Part shown: positions 41,701 through 51,416 of the stretch, piece after piece
How the letters are laid out: the number at the start of each line of letters is the position of its first letter
Numbering within the stretch: position 1 is the stretch's first letter
Origin: Lycocorax pyrrhopterus obiensis
Lineage: Eukaryota > Chordata > Aves > Passeriformes > Paradisaeidae
DNA length: 64,000 nucleotides
Assembly (NCBI GenBank): GCA_014706295.1
Contig: JACSVZ010000042.1
Coordinates: 930,001-994,000 of the forward strand
Direction of reading: 5' to 3'
Position numbers and translations under genes: made by a program
The notes under the pieces: generated by a model
The model's database searches: none
Told to the model about the DNA's origin: nothing
The model's input: only the letters and a program-made list of their open reading frames with translations

Positions 41701-44700
41701 TCAGGGACAACTTCCAGTCGACCAGCTTGCCCAAAAAATCCCTCTGGATATTTTCTCCTTCTCACCAGAACCCTTTTCCTTCCCTTGGGAGCTCTGGGAG
41801 CACAGACAGGACCCACCAGGGCAGGGTGGTGGGTTTGAGGGCTCCCAGAGTGACCCCCTCACCCCTATGCTGGTTCCTCCTGCTCAGGGGGCTCATGTCA
41901 CCATCAATGCCCGGGCAGAGGAGGACGTGGAGCCTGAACTCATCATGGAGAAGGTGGCCAAGGCCTCCGGGGCCAACTATAGCTTCCACAAGGAGAGCAG
42001 CAAGTTCCAGGACTCGGGGCCCCAGGCTCCCGTGGTGAGTTGAGTCAGTAAGGGTTTTTGGGTCCCTCTGGGTGGGGGGAGGGTCTGGGACCACTATCAT
42101 CCCTGGCCATTGACATGTCTGTGGAATGTTCAGCCTGGAGAAGGGAAGGCTGCAGGGAGAACTTAGAGCCCCTTCCAGTGCCTGAAAGGGCTCCAAGAGA
42201 GCTGGAGAGGGACTTTGGACCAGGGCACAGAGTGACAGGACAAGGGGGAATGGCTTCTCACTGCCAGAGGGCAGGTTTGAAGCATGGAGTCATGGTTTGG
42301 GTTGGAGGGACCTTCAAGCCCATCCAGTCTCACCCCTGCCATGGTCAGGGACACCTTCCACTGTCCCAGGGTGCTCCAAGCCCCGTCCAGCCTGGCCTTG
42401 GACGCTTCCAGGGATGTGGCAGCAACCTGTGCCAGGGCCAGCAATTCCCCATTGTTGGCAACATGTACATCACTGGCCTCACCCAGCCCTTCTTTAAATT
42501 TTGGGACAAAGCATCGGGTTACAGGAACTTCTAAGAGGAGTCCCAGACTCTGCTGATTTGGGCTGATTTTTGACAGAAAATGGAAAAAAGGTGATTTCTC
42601 TGTGTCGTTCTCAGGGCTCTGTGTACCAGAAGACGAACGCGATGTCTGAGATCAAGCGGGTCAATAAGGATAATTTCTGGGCCAAAGCGGAGGTGAGTGA
42701 ACACGTGCCTCAGAGCACAAAGTGTTTAGATTTAGCTGGAGATTATTCTCCATATGCTTATTCCCTGTCTGGGAATTGGGGAATCCTGCCTGGAATCGGG
42801 GACCCGGAGCTCAGGGAAGCGCAGAGCTGCTACCTTGGGGTGCTCAGAGAGGAGGGGCTGAGTCTTGAAGGGGAAGGTGCTCCTTTATCTCATCTGAATT
42901 TGGCTCAGGGAGAGAGGGCTGGGATGCACCCTGGCTCTCCTGGCAGACAGCTGGGCTGCATCCCAGCTCCCAACAAACCCCATTTGGGTGAGGAAACTGG
43001 TTCTTGACCTCTCCGAGGGCTGCTCCGTGTTTCCTTCCCCTTCACATTGGGTTTTATGGGGTTAAGCAATAACGTGTGAACCTTCTGGCTGGATAAGCGC
43101 CCTGGGATCCACCACGAGCCCCAGGATCCACTGTGTGCCCTGGGATGTGCAGTGTCCCCTGGGACCTGCTGTGTGCCCCAGGATGCAGAGGGCCAGAGGG
43201 ATCCGAGCACTGGCAGCATGACCCCCACGCCCCTGAGGCCAGGAAGCCCAAGGCTCTGTGCCTGTCTCCCCTCAGAAGGATGAGGAGAACCGTCGGCTGG
43301 AGGAGAAGAGGAGGGCGGAGGAGGAGCGGCAGCGGCTGGAGCGGGAGCGGCGGGAGCGGGAGCTGCAGGAGGCAGCAGAGCGGGAGCAGATGTTTAAAGC
43401 CAGATCCAGTGAAATCGAAGCCCAGAAGTGAGTGGGGTTTTGGGAATGATTCCTGGAGCCCGTCCTGCTCTCTGGGATCTCTGTGGTGCCAGGTGTCCCT
43501 GTCACTACCTCTCTGAGCTGCCTCCACTCCAGCAAAGTTTATTCCTTAGGAAATGGTGGATCATGTCCATGTATTCCCCACTGCTGGAATTCCTGCAATC
43601 CCAGGAAGTCTCCTGTAAGAGAACAGATATGAGGGGAGCTTACTCCAGGTGTGGAGGGAGCATCTCCCTGGCTAACCCCCAAGGAGCTTGGCTGCTTGTT
43701 CAGCATCGTCCCTGAGTTTCCCTGCCCATGTATCCTGCTCCAGGACTACTCCCCTTTTGCTTCCCAAACTCTTGCCTGGCATACATGGCCCCTATTTTTG
43801 GGGTGTCAGAGGTCCAGGGAGCTCCAAGCCCCACTGGGACGACTCCAGGGAAATCTGCCCAGCTCCTGTATCAAGATGCTCATGTCCGTATCCCCAAGGA
43901 AGAGATTACCCTGGAATGATCCCACTATTTGGAGCAGCTCCTGCCCCTCTCACCGTGCTCCTCTCTTCAAGGGTGACCTGTAGCACCTTGTCTGGCCCTG
44001 AAGTGAGGGGGAGCATTACCAAAGTGAGAGATGGCCTTCATGTGCTATTCCCAGGGACCTGCAGTGGGGTGAGGTTTCAAATCCTCAGTTTTAACCCCAG
44101 TTTGTCCCCACAGGAGACTCCAGCAGCAACAGGAGGCTGAGAGCAGGGACAGGGAGCAGCAGCAGTGGGTGAGCTCTGGTGTTGGCCCCAGGCGAGGTTT
44201 ATCCATGGTGGAGAGGACAGGGACCTGGGACAGGGCAAGTGGAAATGGCCCCAAGTTGCACAGGGGAGGTTTAAGTTGGATATTGGGAAAATTCCTTCAT
44301 GGAAAGGGTTGTCCAGCTCTGGCACAGGCTGCCCAGGGCAGTGCTGGAGCCCCCATTCCTGGGGGGATTTAACAGGATGTGGCACTTGGGGACATGGGTC
44401 AGTGGTGGCCTTGGCTGTGCTGGGGAACAGTTGGACTTGATGCTCTCAGAGGGTTTTTCCAACCTAAATCATTCCACGATTCTATGACACCAAGTCCCTA
44501 TCCTCAGCCCAGAATTCCTACGTCTCTCTCCCAGATCCAGGGTTTCCTCCTCATTCACCCTCCATCATCCTTGGGTCCGGAGGGGGCTGAAGGGGGCAGA
44601 AGAGGCCCGAGGGGGCAGGATGGTTCTGGAGGGAATTGGATGGGGCAGTAGGGGGCTGGAGGGGGCAGGAGGGCTGGCCGGGGCTGGCGGGGGTGGCTCA

Positions 44701-47700
44701 GCACCCAACGCTCTCTGTGCCGCAGAAGGAGCAGGCCGAGGAGTTCGAGGCACAGCAGCGGAAGGGCTTCAAGAGAAGCGAGTCAGTGGAGAAAGCCCAG
44801 GTGGGGAACTGGGACCCTGAGTCCCTGGGGAGAGGGGGGCTCTGCCCCCACTGTGCTGCTCGGGGCCTGACCGGGCCGTGTGCCTTCCCTGGGCAGGAGG
44901 CCGCCACGCTGATCGCGCAGAGAGCCGTCAACCCCCGCGACATCTTCAAGCAAAGGGAGAAAGCGGGGCCAGGGGACGCGGGGATGCCAGCACAGCCAGG
45001 TACGGCCTGGGGACACGGGGAGGGTGCTGGGGGCTGGTCCCAGTCCCCCCCTGGGTCTCTCTGCACATGGAGTGGTCCCAGTGGGGCAGTGATATCGTGA
45101 GGCCACAGTTTGAGCTGACAACAGGCAGCTCTCATCACGCTGATGTTCTCTGCTGTGCTGTGTCCCACACCTGGCTCCTGCTGTTTTCCAGGGTGCGGCT
45201 CTCGCCAAGTTTTAATCATAAAGACGGAAGATTTCCATACTCTGATTCCCTTTCTGAGCCTTAAAGTTCTTTTTTTTTTTTATTTTTAATTAAAGTTCAA
45301 TATATTAACACCAGGGAAACACCACTATCACAGTCTATCCTGACTGCATGAAATTTCACCCAAATTTTTGCACTGCCCCAGCCAAGCAGAATCTTGTGCT
45401 GTTAGAAGAACCTGATCCGATCTCTCAGATAGAAATCAGGAAGTTTGCAAACCAGAGCTGAGAGTAGCTGAGGAAATAGCTGTGACGAGCGCGTGACACC
45501 CCCGGGTGACTGCCTCTGCCGCCACCTCCGCCGCTTCCTCCTCCTCCTCCTCATCCTCCTCAGCCCAGCCCCCTCCAAAGCACCTTAAATTGATTCAGAA
45601 TAATCACTTTCACTTGGTGATAGGAGCATGAATTCCTACTTCCTTGGGCAGGCAAGCCATGGTGGGAGAGGAGGGAATGCCACGCTGGGAATATGTCTTT
45701 TTTGATGGTTAGACATCATGGGGAGAGACTGACTTTAAGGTATTTCGTTAGGATTTGATGGTTTTCATGGAGGAAAGGGAGATAAATGCTCTGGAATTGA
45801 TCAGACCCAGAAGTAAGGGTAGGCAGGAGTCTTGGTGCTGGCAGGGTTTGTCTGGGAATTCTCTTCAGCTTTTGTTTGGTTTGGAGGTGGAGATGCGGAG
45901 ATGCCAGCGAAGTTACCTCCTGCCACAGGAAATGTACTGGCAGAAACCAGTTTGCATCATCCCCTCCCAGTTTGATGTCTGTGGACTGTGTCTGAGTTCA
46001 GGGTGCTCCAAAAGTCACCATGGAGAGCCAGAGGCAGGGTCCTCCAGCTCTTCCTCCTCTGCAAAAATCCTTTTCTTTTTTTTCTTTTAGTTTTCCCTTG
46101 GCTGCTGCTGTAACCAGTTGCCAAACTTGTTTTCCACAACCAGGATTAGAGCTGGAAAATCCTGCTTGGGAGGGTGACCCAGCAGTACCTGTGGGTGCGC
46201 AGTCAGGCTGGGAGCCCCCCCCACCTGCCCGGCTCCTGCAGCCCCTCGAACTCCTTTTCCAGGGAAGCTCCGCAGCCCATTCCTGCAGAAGGAGGTGAAC
46301 TCGGTGCCCAGCCCTGCCTCCCCCAGCCGGGATGTTTGGGGGTCCCCGCCGGCCTCCCCGGTACCTGCAGCAGGTACGTGCTTGGCTCCCTCCAGTCCCC
46401 AGAGCTTTCTCCTCATCTTTCCAACTAGATCTCACAAAATTGGGCATTTTGAGGCCAGGCTTGGAGATTCCATTTGGTTTTTCCATTCTGTGGGCTAGGA
46501 ACCCTAGGCTTTGTCTCCAGCCAGGGCTGAGTGTGATGCTGAAGATGAGGATGGTCCCTGCTTGTCTTCACCTGAAGGCTCAGTGCCTGGGGGATGAGGA
46601 TATCTCCTGCTGGAATTCAGGCTGGAATTTGGCTCCATGCACCCCCAGCCTTCCTCCAGACCTGCCACAGGGGCTTTGACAGTTACGCTTGGACTTTTCC
46701 ACCATTTCCAAAAGACCCAGCTGAGGTGGCTCAACCCCTGCACAGATTGGTTTGGCTTGGAAGGGATCTGAGAGACCATCTAGTTCCACCTCCCCTGCCA
46801 TGGACAGGGATACGGTGGGAGCCAGGGATAAGGTGGGGTTTAGGGACAACAAAGTAGGGGCCAGGGATGAACTGGGGGCCAGGGATGAGGTGAGGGCCAG
46901 AGACAGGCTGAGGGCCAGAGACAAGGAAGGGGCCAGGGACAAGGTGGAGACCGGGGACAAACTGTGGACCAGCAATGCACTCGGGCTGGGGTCCAGCTCT
47001 GCTATCCCCAGGCTGCTGTCACCACTAGATGCTGCTCTTGGCCAGGACCTCCACTCCAGCCCTTTCCCTCCATGGGAATTTTTTCATCTTGAGCAAGTTT
47101 ATCCCTTCCCTATCAGAGATAGGTCTCTCCTTTGTCCTTTTCATTGCTCCCTAAACCCCTGCCTGCTCCATCCCATGGTCTGTGCGTGCTCTGTCCCCCA
47201 GCTGGACAGGAGACCTGGGGGACACCCAGCTCATCACAGCAATGTGGTGTCACTCCAGCCTGAGCAGGAGCCCATGAGGGGACAGGGCATGGTTTTGGTG
47301 ACAGATCCCTTGTTTCTCCTCAGGACGAGACTCTGGATACAATTCTGGCGTCCCAGGGTCCCACATAGAAGAGAATCTGTATGAGGAGCCTCCGGAGCCC
47401 TCGGCCATCTATGAGGAGCCGCCCCAGGTGAGTTTGGAGGGAGGAGACCCTGTCGGGGCCAGATCTGCGTGGGAGAGAGTGGCTTGTCTCATCCTTAGGA
47501 TGGAACACTTTTCTGGGCTAAAATTGTAGGAAACAGAGAAACCCCAGAGCTCAGGTGTACTCAGGATGCACCCACGTGGCAAAGGGGTGCGGCTGTGTCC
47601 CTTCCCAGTGCTCCCAGTGGGAGACACTGGTACTGAGTCCCTGGCACCCATCCTGCACCCAAGGGCCGCTCTGGCTGTTGTCAGTGCCACATACCAGAAC

Positions 47701-48994
47701 CAGTGAGGGGAGAGGATCCGTCAGCCTCTTCCAAAGCCCTTTCTCCTCCTTCTGCTTCTCTGCCCATCTGAACCCAGTGGAGTTGGCAATCCCAGCTATT
47801 CCTGGTGCACTCCAGGATTCTCCAGTGGCTAATCATGGGGTTGTGCTGTGCTGCCGTGTTGCCCTTGGAGATGTGGGGCCCCTTTGGTTTCTTCTCTGCT
47901 CACCAAACCATCAGCATTCCAAACATTTTCTCATCCTGGAATTTGTCTGGAAGTGTCCAGCAGGTTCCAAAGGATTCCAGGGGAGATGGGCTCAATGATC
48001 CCCTCAGCCTTTACTGAGGAAAGCAAACCACAGCCAGCTCAGGTTCAGGCAGAAATGTTTCAGAAGCTGGAGCTTATCTGTTGGGGAATGAGCTCTGTCT
48101 GCAGCAGGGATCCCAAGGGATCAGAGGGGTTGTCTGTCACTGGTCTCTAGTGTTTCTATTGGGATGAGATCCCGAGGGACAGGGATGGGTGTTAAGCCAG
48201 GTGGAGATGTGGTCACCTTGGCTCTTTGGCTAAGAGCTGGTTTGCTCCTGTGTCTCCTGGATGCTGTGGCAGACCCACGGCACAACTTCCCTGGAGCCCA
48301 CGTTTTATTCCAGAGGGCACCCGGGACCTCCAGCACGCAGGTCTCCAAGCCTGAGGGGGCTGATGGACATTTCTAGGCATTGGACATTGTTGTTTTCCCT
48401 CCCACTGTTGTCCTGGTAATTCCTGCTCTCCTCTCCTTCCTGAAGGAACAAGTTGACGATGCCAAATACGACTACAGGGTGGAGTACCAGGAGCCCCCGG
48501 ATCTGGCAGGGAAGGGGCTCTGTGCCCGGGCACTCTATGACTACCAGGCTGGTGAGACCCACAGAGCCATTCCCCTTGTCCTGTCCCTCCAAAGTTCCTC
48601 TCCAGCTCTCTTGGAGAGAGGACTTTAGGCACTGGAAGGGACTCTAAGGTCTCCCTGGAGCTTCTCTTCTCCAGGCTGGACATTCCCAGCATTCCCAGCT
48701 TGTCTCCAGAGCAGAGGGGCTCCAGCCCTTGGAGCACCTCCGTGGCCTTCTCTGAACTCGTTCCAGCAGCTCCACATCCCTCTTGCCTTAGGAACCCCAG
48801 AGCTGGGGTAGTTCAGCTGGTCTGACCCCACTCCCTCTCTCTGTCCCATTCCAGCTGATGACACTGAGATCTCCTTTGATCCTGAGAACATCATCACCAA
48901 CATCGAGATGATCGATGAGGGCTGGTGGCGCGGCTACGGCCCCGACGGCCACTTTGGCATGTTCCCCGCCAACTACGTGGAACTGATAGAGTAG
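38704..48994 (+). CDS. DBNL: Drebrin-like protein (mAbp1/HIP-55), actin-binding adaptor
   Basis: DBNL binds F-actin through an ADF-H domain and recruits endocytic and signalling partners (dynamin, kinases) through a C-terminal SH3. Fourteen exons: 38704-38786, 39312-39367, 41190-41302, 41552-41626, 41888-42034, 42615-42692, 43276-43427, 44114-44168, 44726-44800, 44897-44999, 46263-46373, 47324-47427, 48446-48551 and 48855-48994 (TAG). All are GT-AG and phase-consistent; 465 residues against 430 in human. The ADF-H domain spans about residues 1-134 ([32 protein letters not shown]). A charged Glu/Arg helix from about 185 is coiled-coil-like. [10 protein letters not shown] precedes a Pro/Ser linker and tyrosine motifs [16 protein letters not shown]. 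The SH3 spans about 408-465 ([37 protein letters not shown]). The extra length lies in the helix-linker region. The ATG has a good Kozak context (GCGGCCATGG). Confidence 0.97.
41330..41480 (+). mobile_element. CR1 LINE fragment in DBNL intron 3
   Basis: GGAGCCCCTCTGCCATGGAG, then CAGCCTGGAGAAGAGAGGGC and GGGCTCCAAGAGAGCTGGAG. It is a sense internal CR1 piece that lacks the 3' terminus. Confidence 0.82.
41650..41725 (-). mobile_element. Very short CR1 remnant in DBNL intron 4
   Basis: GTTGGAAGGACTTATAGACC, then CACCCAGTTCTACCCCCCTG and CATGGTCAGGGACAAC. It is an old reverse CR1 3' end that starts within about 30 bp of the exon-4 donor. Confidence 0.65.
42125..42425. mobile_element. Two CR1 fragments in inverted orientation, DBNL intron 5
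   Basis: A sense CR1 piece (about 42125-42275: AGCCTGGAGAAGGGAAGGCT, then GGCTTCTCACTGCCAGAGGG) is followed directly by a reverse CR1 3' end (42284-42425: GTCATGGTTTGGGTTGGAGG, then CATGGTCAGGGACACCTTCC). The two halves come from different parts of the element, so they do not form a perfect hairpin. Confidence 0.82.
44255..44490 (+). mobile_element. CR1 LINE 3' fragment in DBNL intron 8
   Basis: It runs from AAGTTGGATATTGGGAAAAT to TTCCAACCTAAATCATTCCA, then CGATTCTATGA, the near-complete CR1 terminus in sense orientation. It resembles the subfamily of the copy at 6700-7110. Confidence 0.88.
46745..46812 (-). mobile_element. Short CR1 3' remnant in DBNL intron 11
   Basis: GATTGGTTTGGCTTGGAAGG and TGCCATGGACAGGGATA match the reverse CR1 terminus. 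It abuts a minisatellite at 46805. Confidence 0.75.
46805..46980. repeat. Minisatellite in DBNL intron 11
   Basis: About eight units of roughly 18-20 bp follow GGGCCAG(G/A)GA(C/T)AAGGTGG. The first unit overlaps the CR1 phrase CATGGACAGGGATA, which may have seeded the array. Confidence 0.8.
48560..48795 (-). mobile_element. CR1 LINE fragment in DBNL intron 13
   Basis: TCCTGTCCCTCCAAAGTTCC, CTTCTCCAGGCTGGACATTC and AACTCGTTCCAGCAGCTCCA match reverse internal CR1. It fills most of the intron before the SH3 exon. Confidence 0.85.
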
Positions 48995-49910
48995 GGGGAT
49001 GGATGGGGGGGCTGATGGGGGGCTGCAGACCCCTGGGACTGCTCCAGACCCCCAAGACCACTCAGCTCCTGTCTGATTCTTCCAAACGACACGTGGCTTT
49101 TTCTTCTTCTCTATTTCTTTCTCTCTCTCTCAGTGAAGTGCCATTCCCCAGTCCCTCGGCAGTGGGGTTCCCCCAGGCGCTGCCCCCCATCCCCCATAGC
49201 TGCCCTTGGGTGGGTGAAGGAAGGGTCCCATCCCACCCTGAGCCCACAGTGCTGGTCTCCCCCTCCTCCCTCGACTTTGGAGTGGGAAGGAGGGTGTGAC
49301 AAATCCCTCAGAGGAATTTTCAGGGAACAAATTACCTCCCCCCTGTGCTCCCTCCCACCCCGTGACCTTGGACCTGCCGCAGCCACACTGGAGAAGCCAC
49401 TTTCCTAATTTTATTTCATTGGAAAAGCTCATCAGAATAATTTTGGAATCCTACAGGGTCTGACATGACCAGGAGAGGTGAATCCTGGCTCTGTTCCCCA
49501 CCACCCTGAGCACACTGAGCTTGCCACACGTGATCCTGTGTTTTCCTCCTTGCTCTCCCCACTGTTCCTTTCCCTTGCCCCAGATGTGCTCTGAGGATTT
49601 AAATTGGGAGTGAATAACCTTCCCTGCAGCGCAGATCCAGCCCGGCCAAGCACGTGGGACCCCCCTCCCCACCCCCCAAACTCACTGTGAACAAGGAAAA
49701 GCCCAGCCCAGCCCCTCCCCCACACGGAGTTTCCCGCCTTGGTGTCCCTTTAGGAACAGAAGGAGAGAACAGGGTTGGGGTGTTGGGGGGTCCCAGTTCG
49801 TCCACCCCTCCTGTGGGTGTGGGGGACATGGTGTCCTCTCCGAGTCCCTCTCCCGAGCTCCTTTTTCTCCTTGCTCCCCCCGGGCCCTCCCCAGCTACAA
49901 TAAAAGGGCT
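48995..49910 (+). other. DBNL: DBNL 3' UTR
   Basis: Non-coding sequence from the TAG at 48992-48994 to the poly(A) signal at 49899-49904. It contains a CTCTCTCTCTC tract near 49120-49132. No other gene is seen. Confidence 0.7.
49899..49904 (+). terminator. DBNL: Poly(A) signal of DBNL
   Basis: AATAAA, followed after about 20 bp by a GT-rich stretch (TTTTCTTTGGTGATGG), a textbook cleavage context. The predicted 3' UTR is about 0.93 kb. Confidence 0.8.
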
Positions 49911-50539
49911 TTTCTTTGGTGATGGATGTGGCAGGATCCGGGTGGGAATGGGAGAGGAATGCCAGGGGTTTGGTGTCCGTAATGCCAGACATGTAATCAC
50001 ACCAGGCTGTCGTGAGCAGGGGCCAAGGGAGGGGTAACTGGGCACATTAATTAGTCTCAACACTAATTATCTGGGTCTAATGAGGGAGGAAGCAGCCTGC
50101 AGTGGTTGGGGTCCTGGGGTCTGGGTGGCCCCAGGGTGGAGAGGGGCTTTGGGGGTGTGGTTGGTGGCACTGGTGGTTTGAGAACACTGGGGATATTGGG
50201 GGTGCAGGGACAGCAGAGGGTGGGACAACGAGAGTGGGGACATGGGGGACCCACGGTGGCAGCCAGATAGGTGCCACGGGCCATGTCCCACCCTTCCCAA
50301 ACACACGGGGTCAGGTGCTCACACAAGGACCTGAGGACATGGGCATCACCCCATGAGGCAGAGAACTGGTGCCCTGGTGACACAGGTGGCCCTGCAGCGT
50401 GCCATGTGGGGTGGCATCACACCAGGATGCTGAAGACACTTCATCCCCTGCACTGCCATTGCCCTGTCCTATCTGAGTCCCCGCATGTCTCCCCATCCCT
50501 GGGGCTGGAACCACACCCATCAGGACATGGCACTGTCCC

Positions 50540-50545
50540 TTTATT
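50540..50545 (-). terminator. CAPG: Poly(A) signal of CAPG
   Basis: TTTATT on plus gives AATAAA on the minus strand, 870 bp after the CAPG stop codon. With the DBNL signal at 49899 the two genes end tail-to-tail about 0.64 kb apart. Confidence 0.65.
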
Positions 50546-50559
50546 CACCAGGACCTGGG

Positions 50560-51330
50560 CGCAGGGGCAGACGTGTGGGCACAGGCACCGTGGGCACGGG
50601 GTGGGCACAGTGTGGCACAGGCACAGCAAGAAGGCAGCGAGGGCATGCAGGTGGCAGAGCTGTGGCCGCAGCATGGGAGGGAGGTGTCTTGTGGGCATGG
50701 CATGGGCTTGGGTGGTGTAGGGATGGAGATGGAGATAAGCATGGGGTGGGCAAAGTAATTGGGATGATGGGATGGCACAGGGGCAGGGATGACGTGGGTT
50801 TGGGTATGGTGAGGAGATTGGGATGGCATGGGGATGGGCTTGTCACAAAAAGGACATGGCATGGGCATGGCACAGGGTGGGCATGGGAATGGGGAAGGAA
50901 GTGCCATAGGCATGAGAAGGGCATAGGGATGGACAGGGATGATGTGGGCATGGAGTGGACAAAGGCACGGGGATGACAGGGCATTGTTGTGCACAGGGCA
51001 GGCCTGACACAGGCTTGGGGATGGGGTGGACATGGGCGTGGTACAAGGATGTGAATGACTGGCATACAGATGAAGATGGCAGGGGCTTGGGGATGGTGTG
51101 GGCATAGGAATGGCATAGGGATAGGGATGATGTGGGCTTGGGGGTGGCATGGAGATGGGCCTGGCATGGGCACAGTGTGGGAAAAGGCACAGGAATATCA
51201 TGGCAGTAGAGATGGCATGGGCTTGGTATGGGATATCAGGGCTGTCATGCACAAGGGTGTGAATGCCAACAGCATGGGGATAGGATGGGCCCAGGGACAG
51301 GGATGGCATGGTGACAGGGACAGCTGGACA
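50560..51330. repeat. CAPG: Long minisatellite filling the presumed CAPG 3' UTR
   Basis: Imperfect tandem units of roughly 20-40 bp, based on GGGATGGCATGGGCATGG and TGGGCTTGGGGATGG, run for almost 0.8 kb between the CAPG stop codon (51417) and its poly(A) signal. Long reading frames here on both strands are repeat artefacts. Confidence 0.82.
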
Positions 51331-51416
51331 GAGCGCAGGCATTGCTGGGAGCTGGCACAGCTGGCACAAGCCTGGTCACACCCTGGGCCAGGCACCGCCC
51401 CGTGGGCACCTGCTGC

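Noticed and set aside
50541..51369. A 274-codon minus-strand frame of His/Pro/Met repeats
   Set aside because: It lies wholly in the GGCATGGG minisatellite beyond the CAPG stop codon, with no acceptor/donor support.
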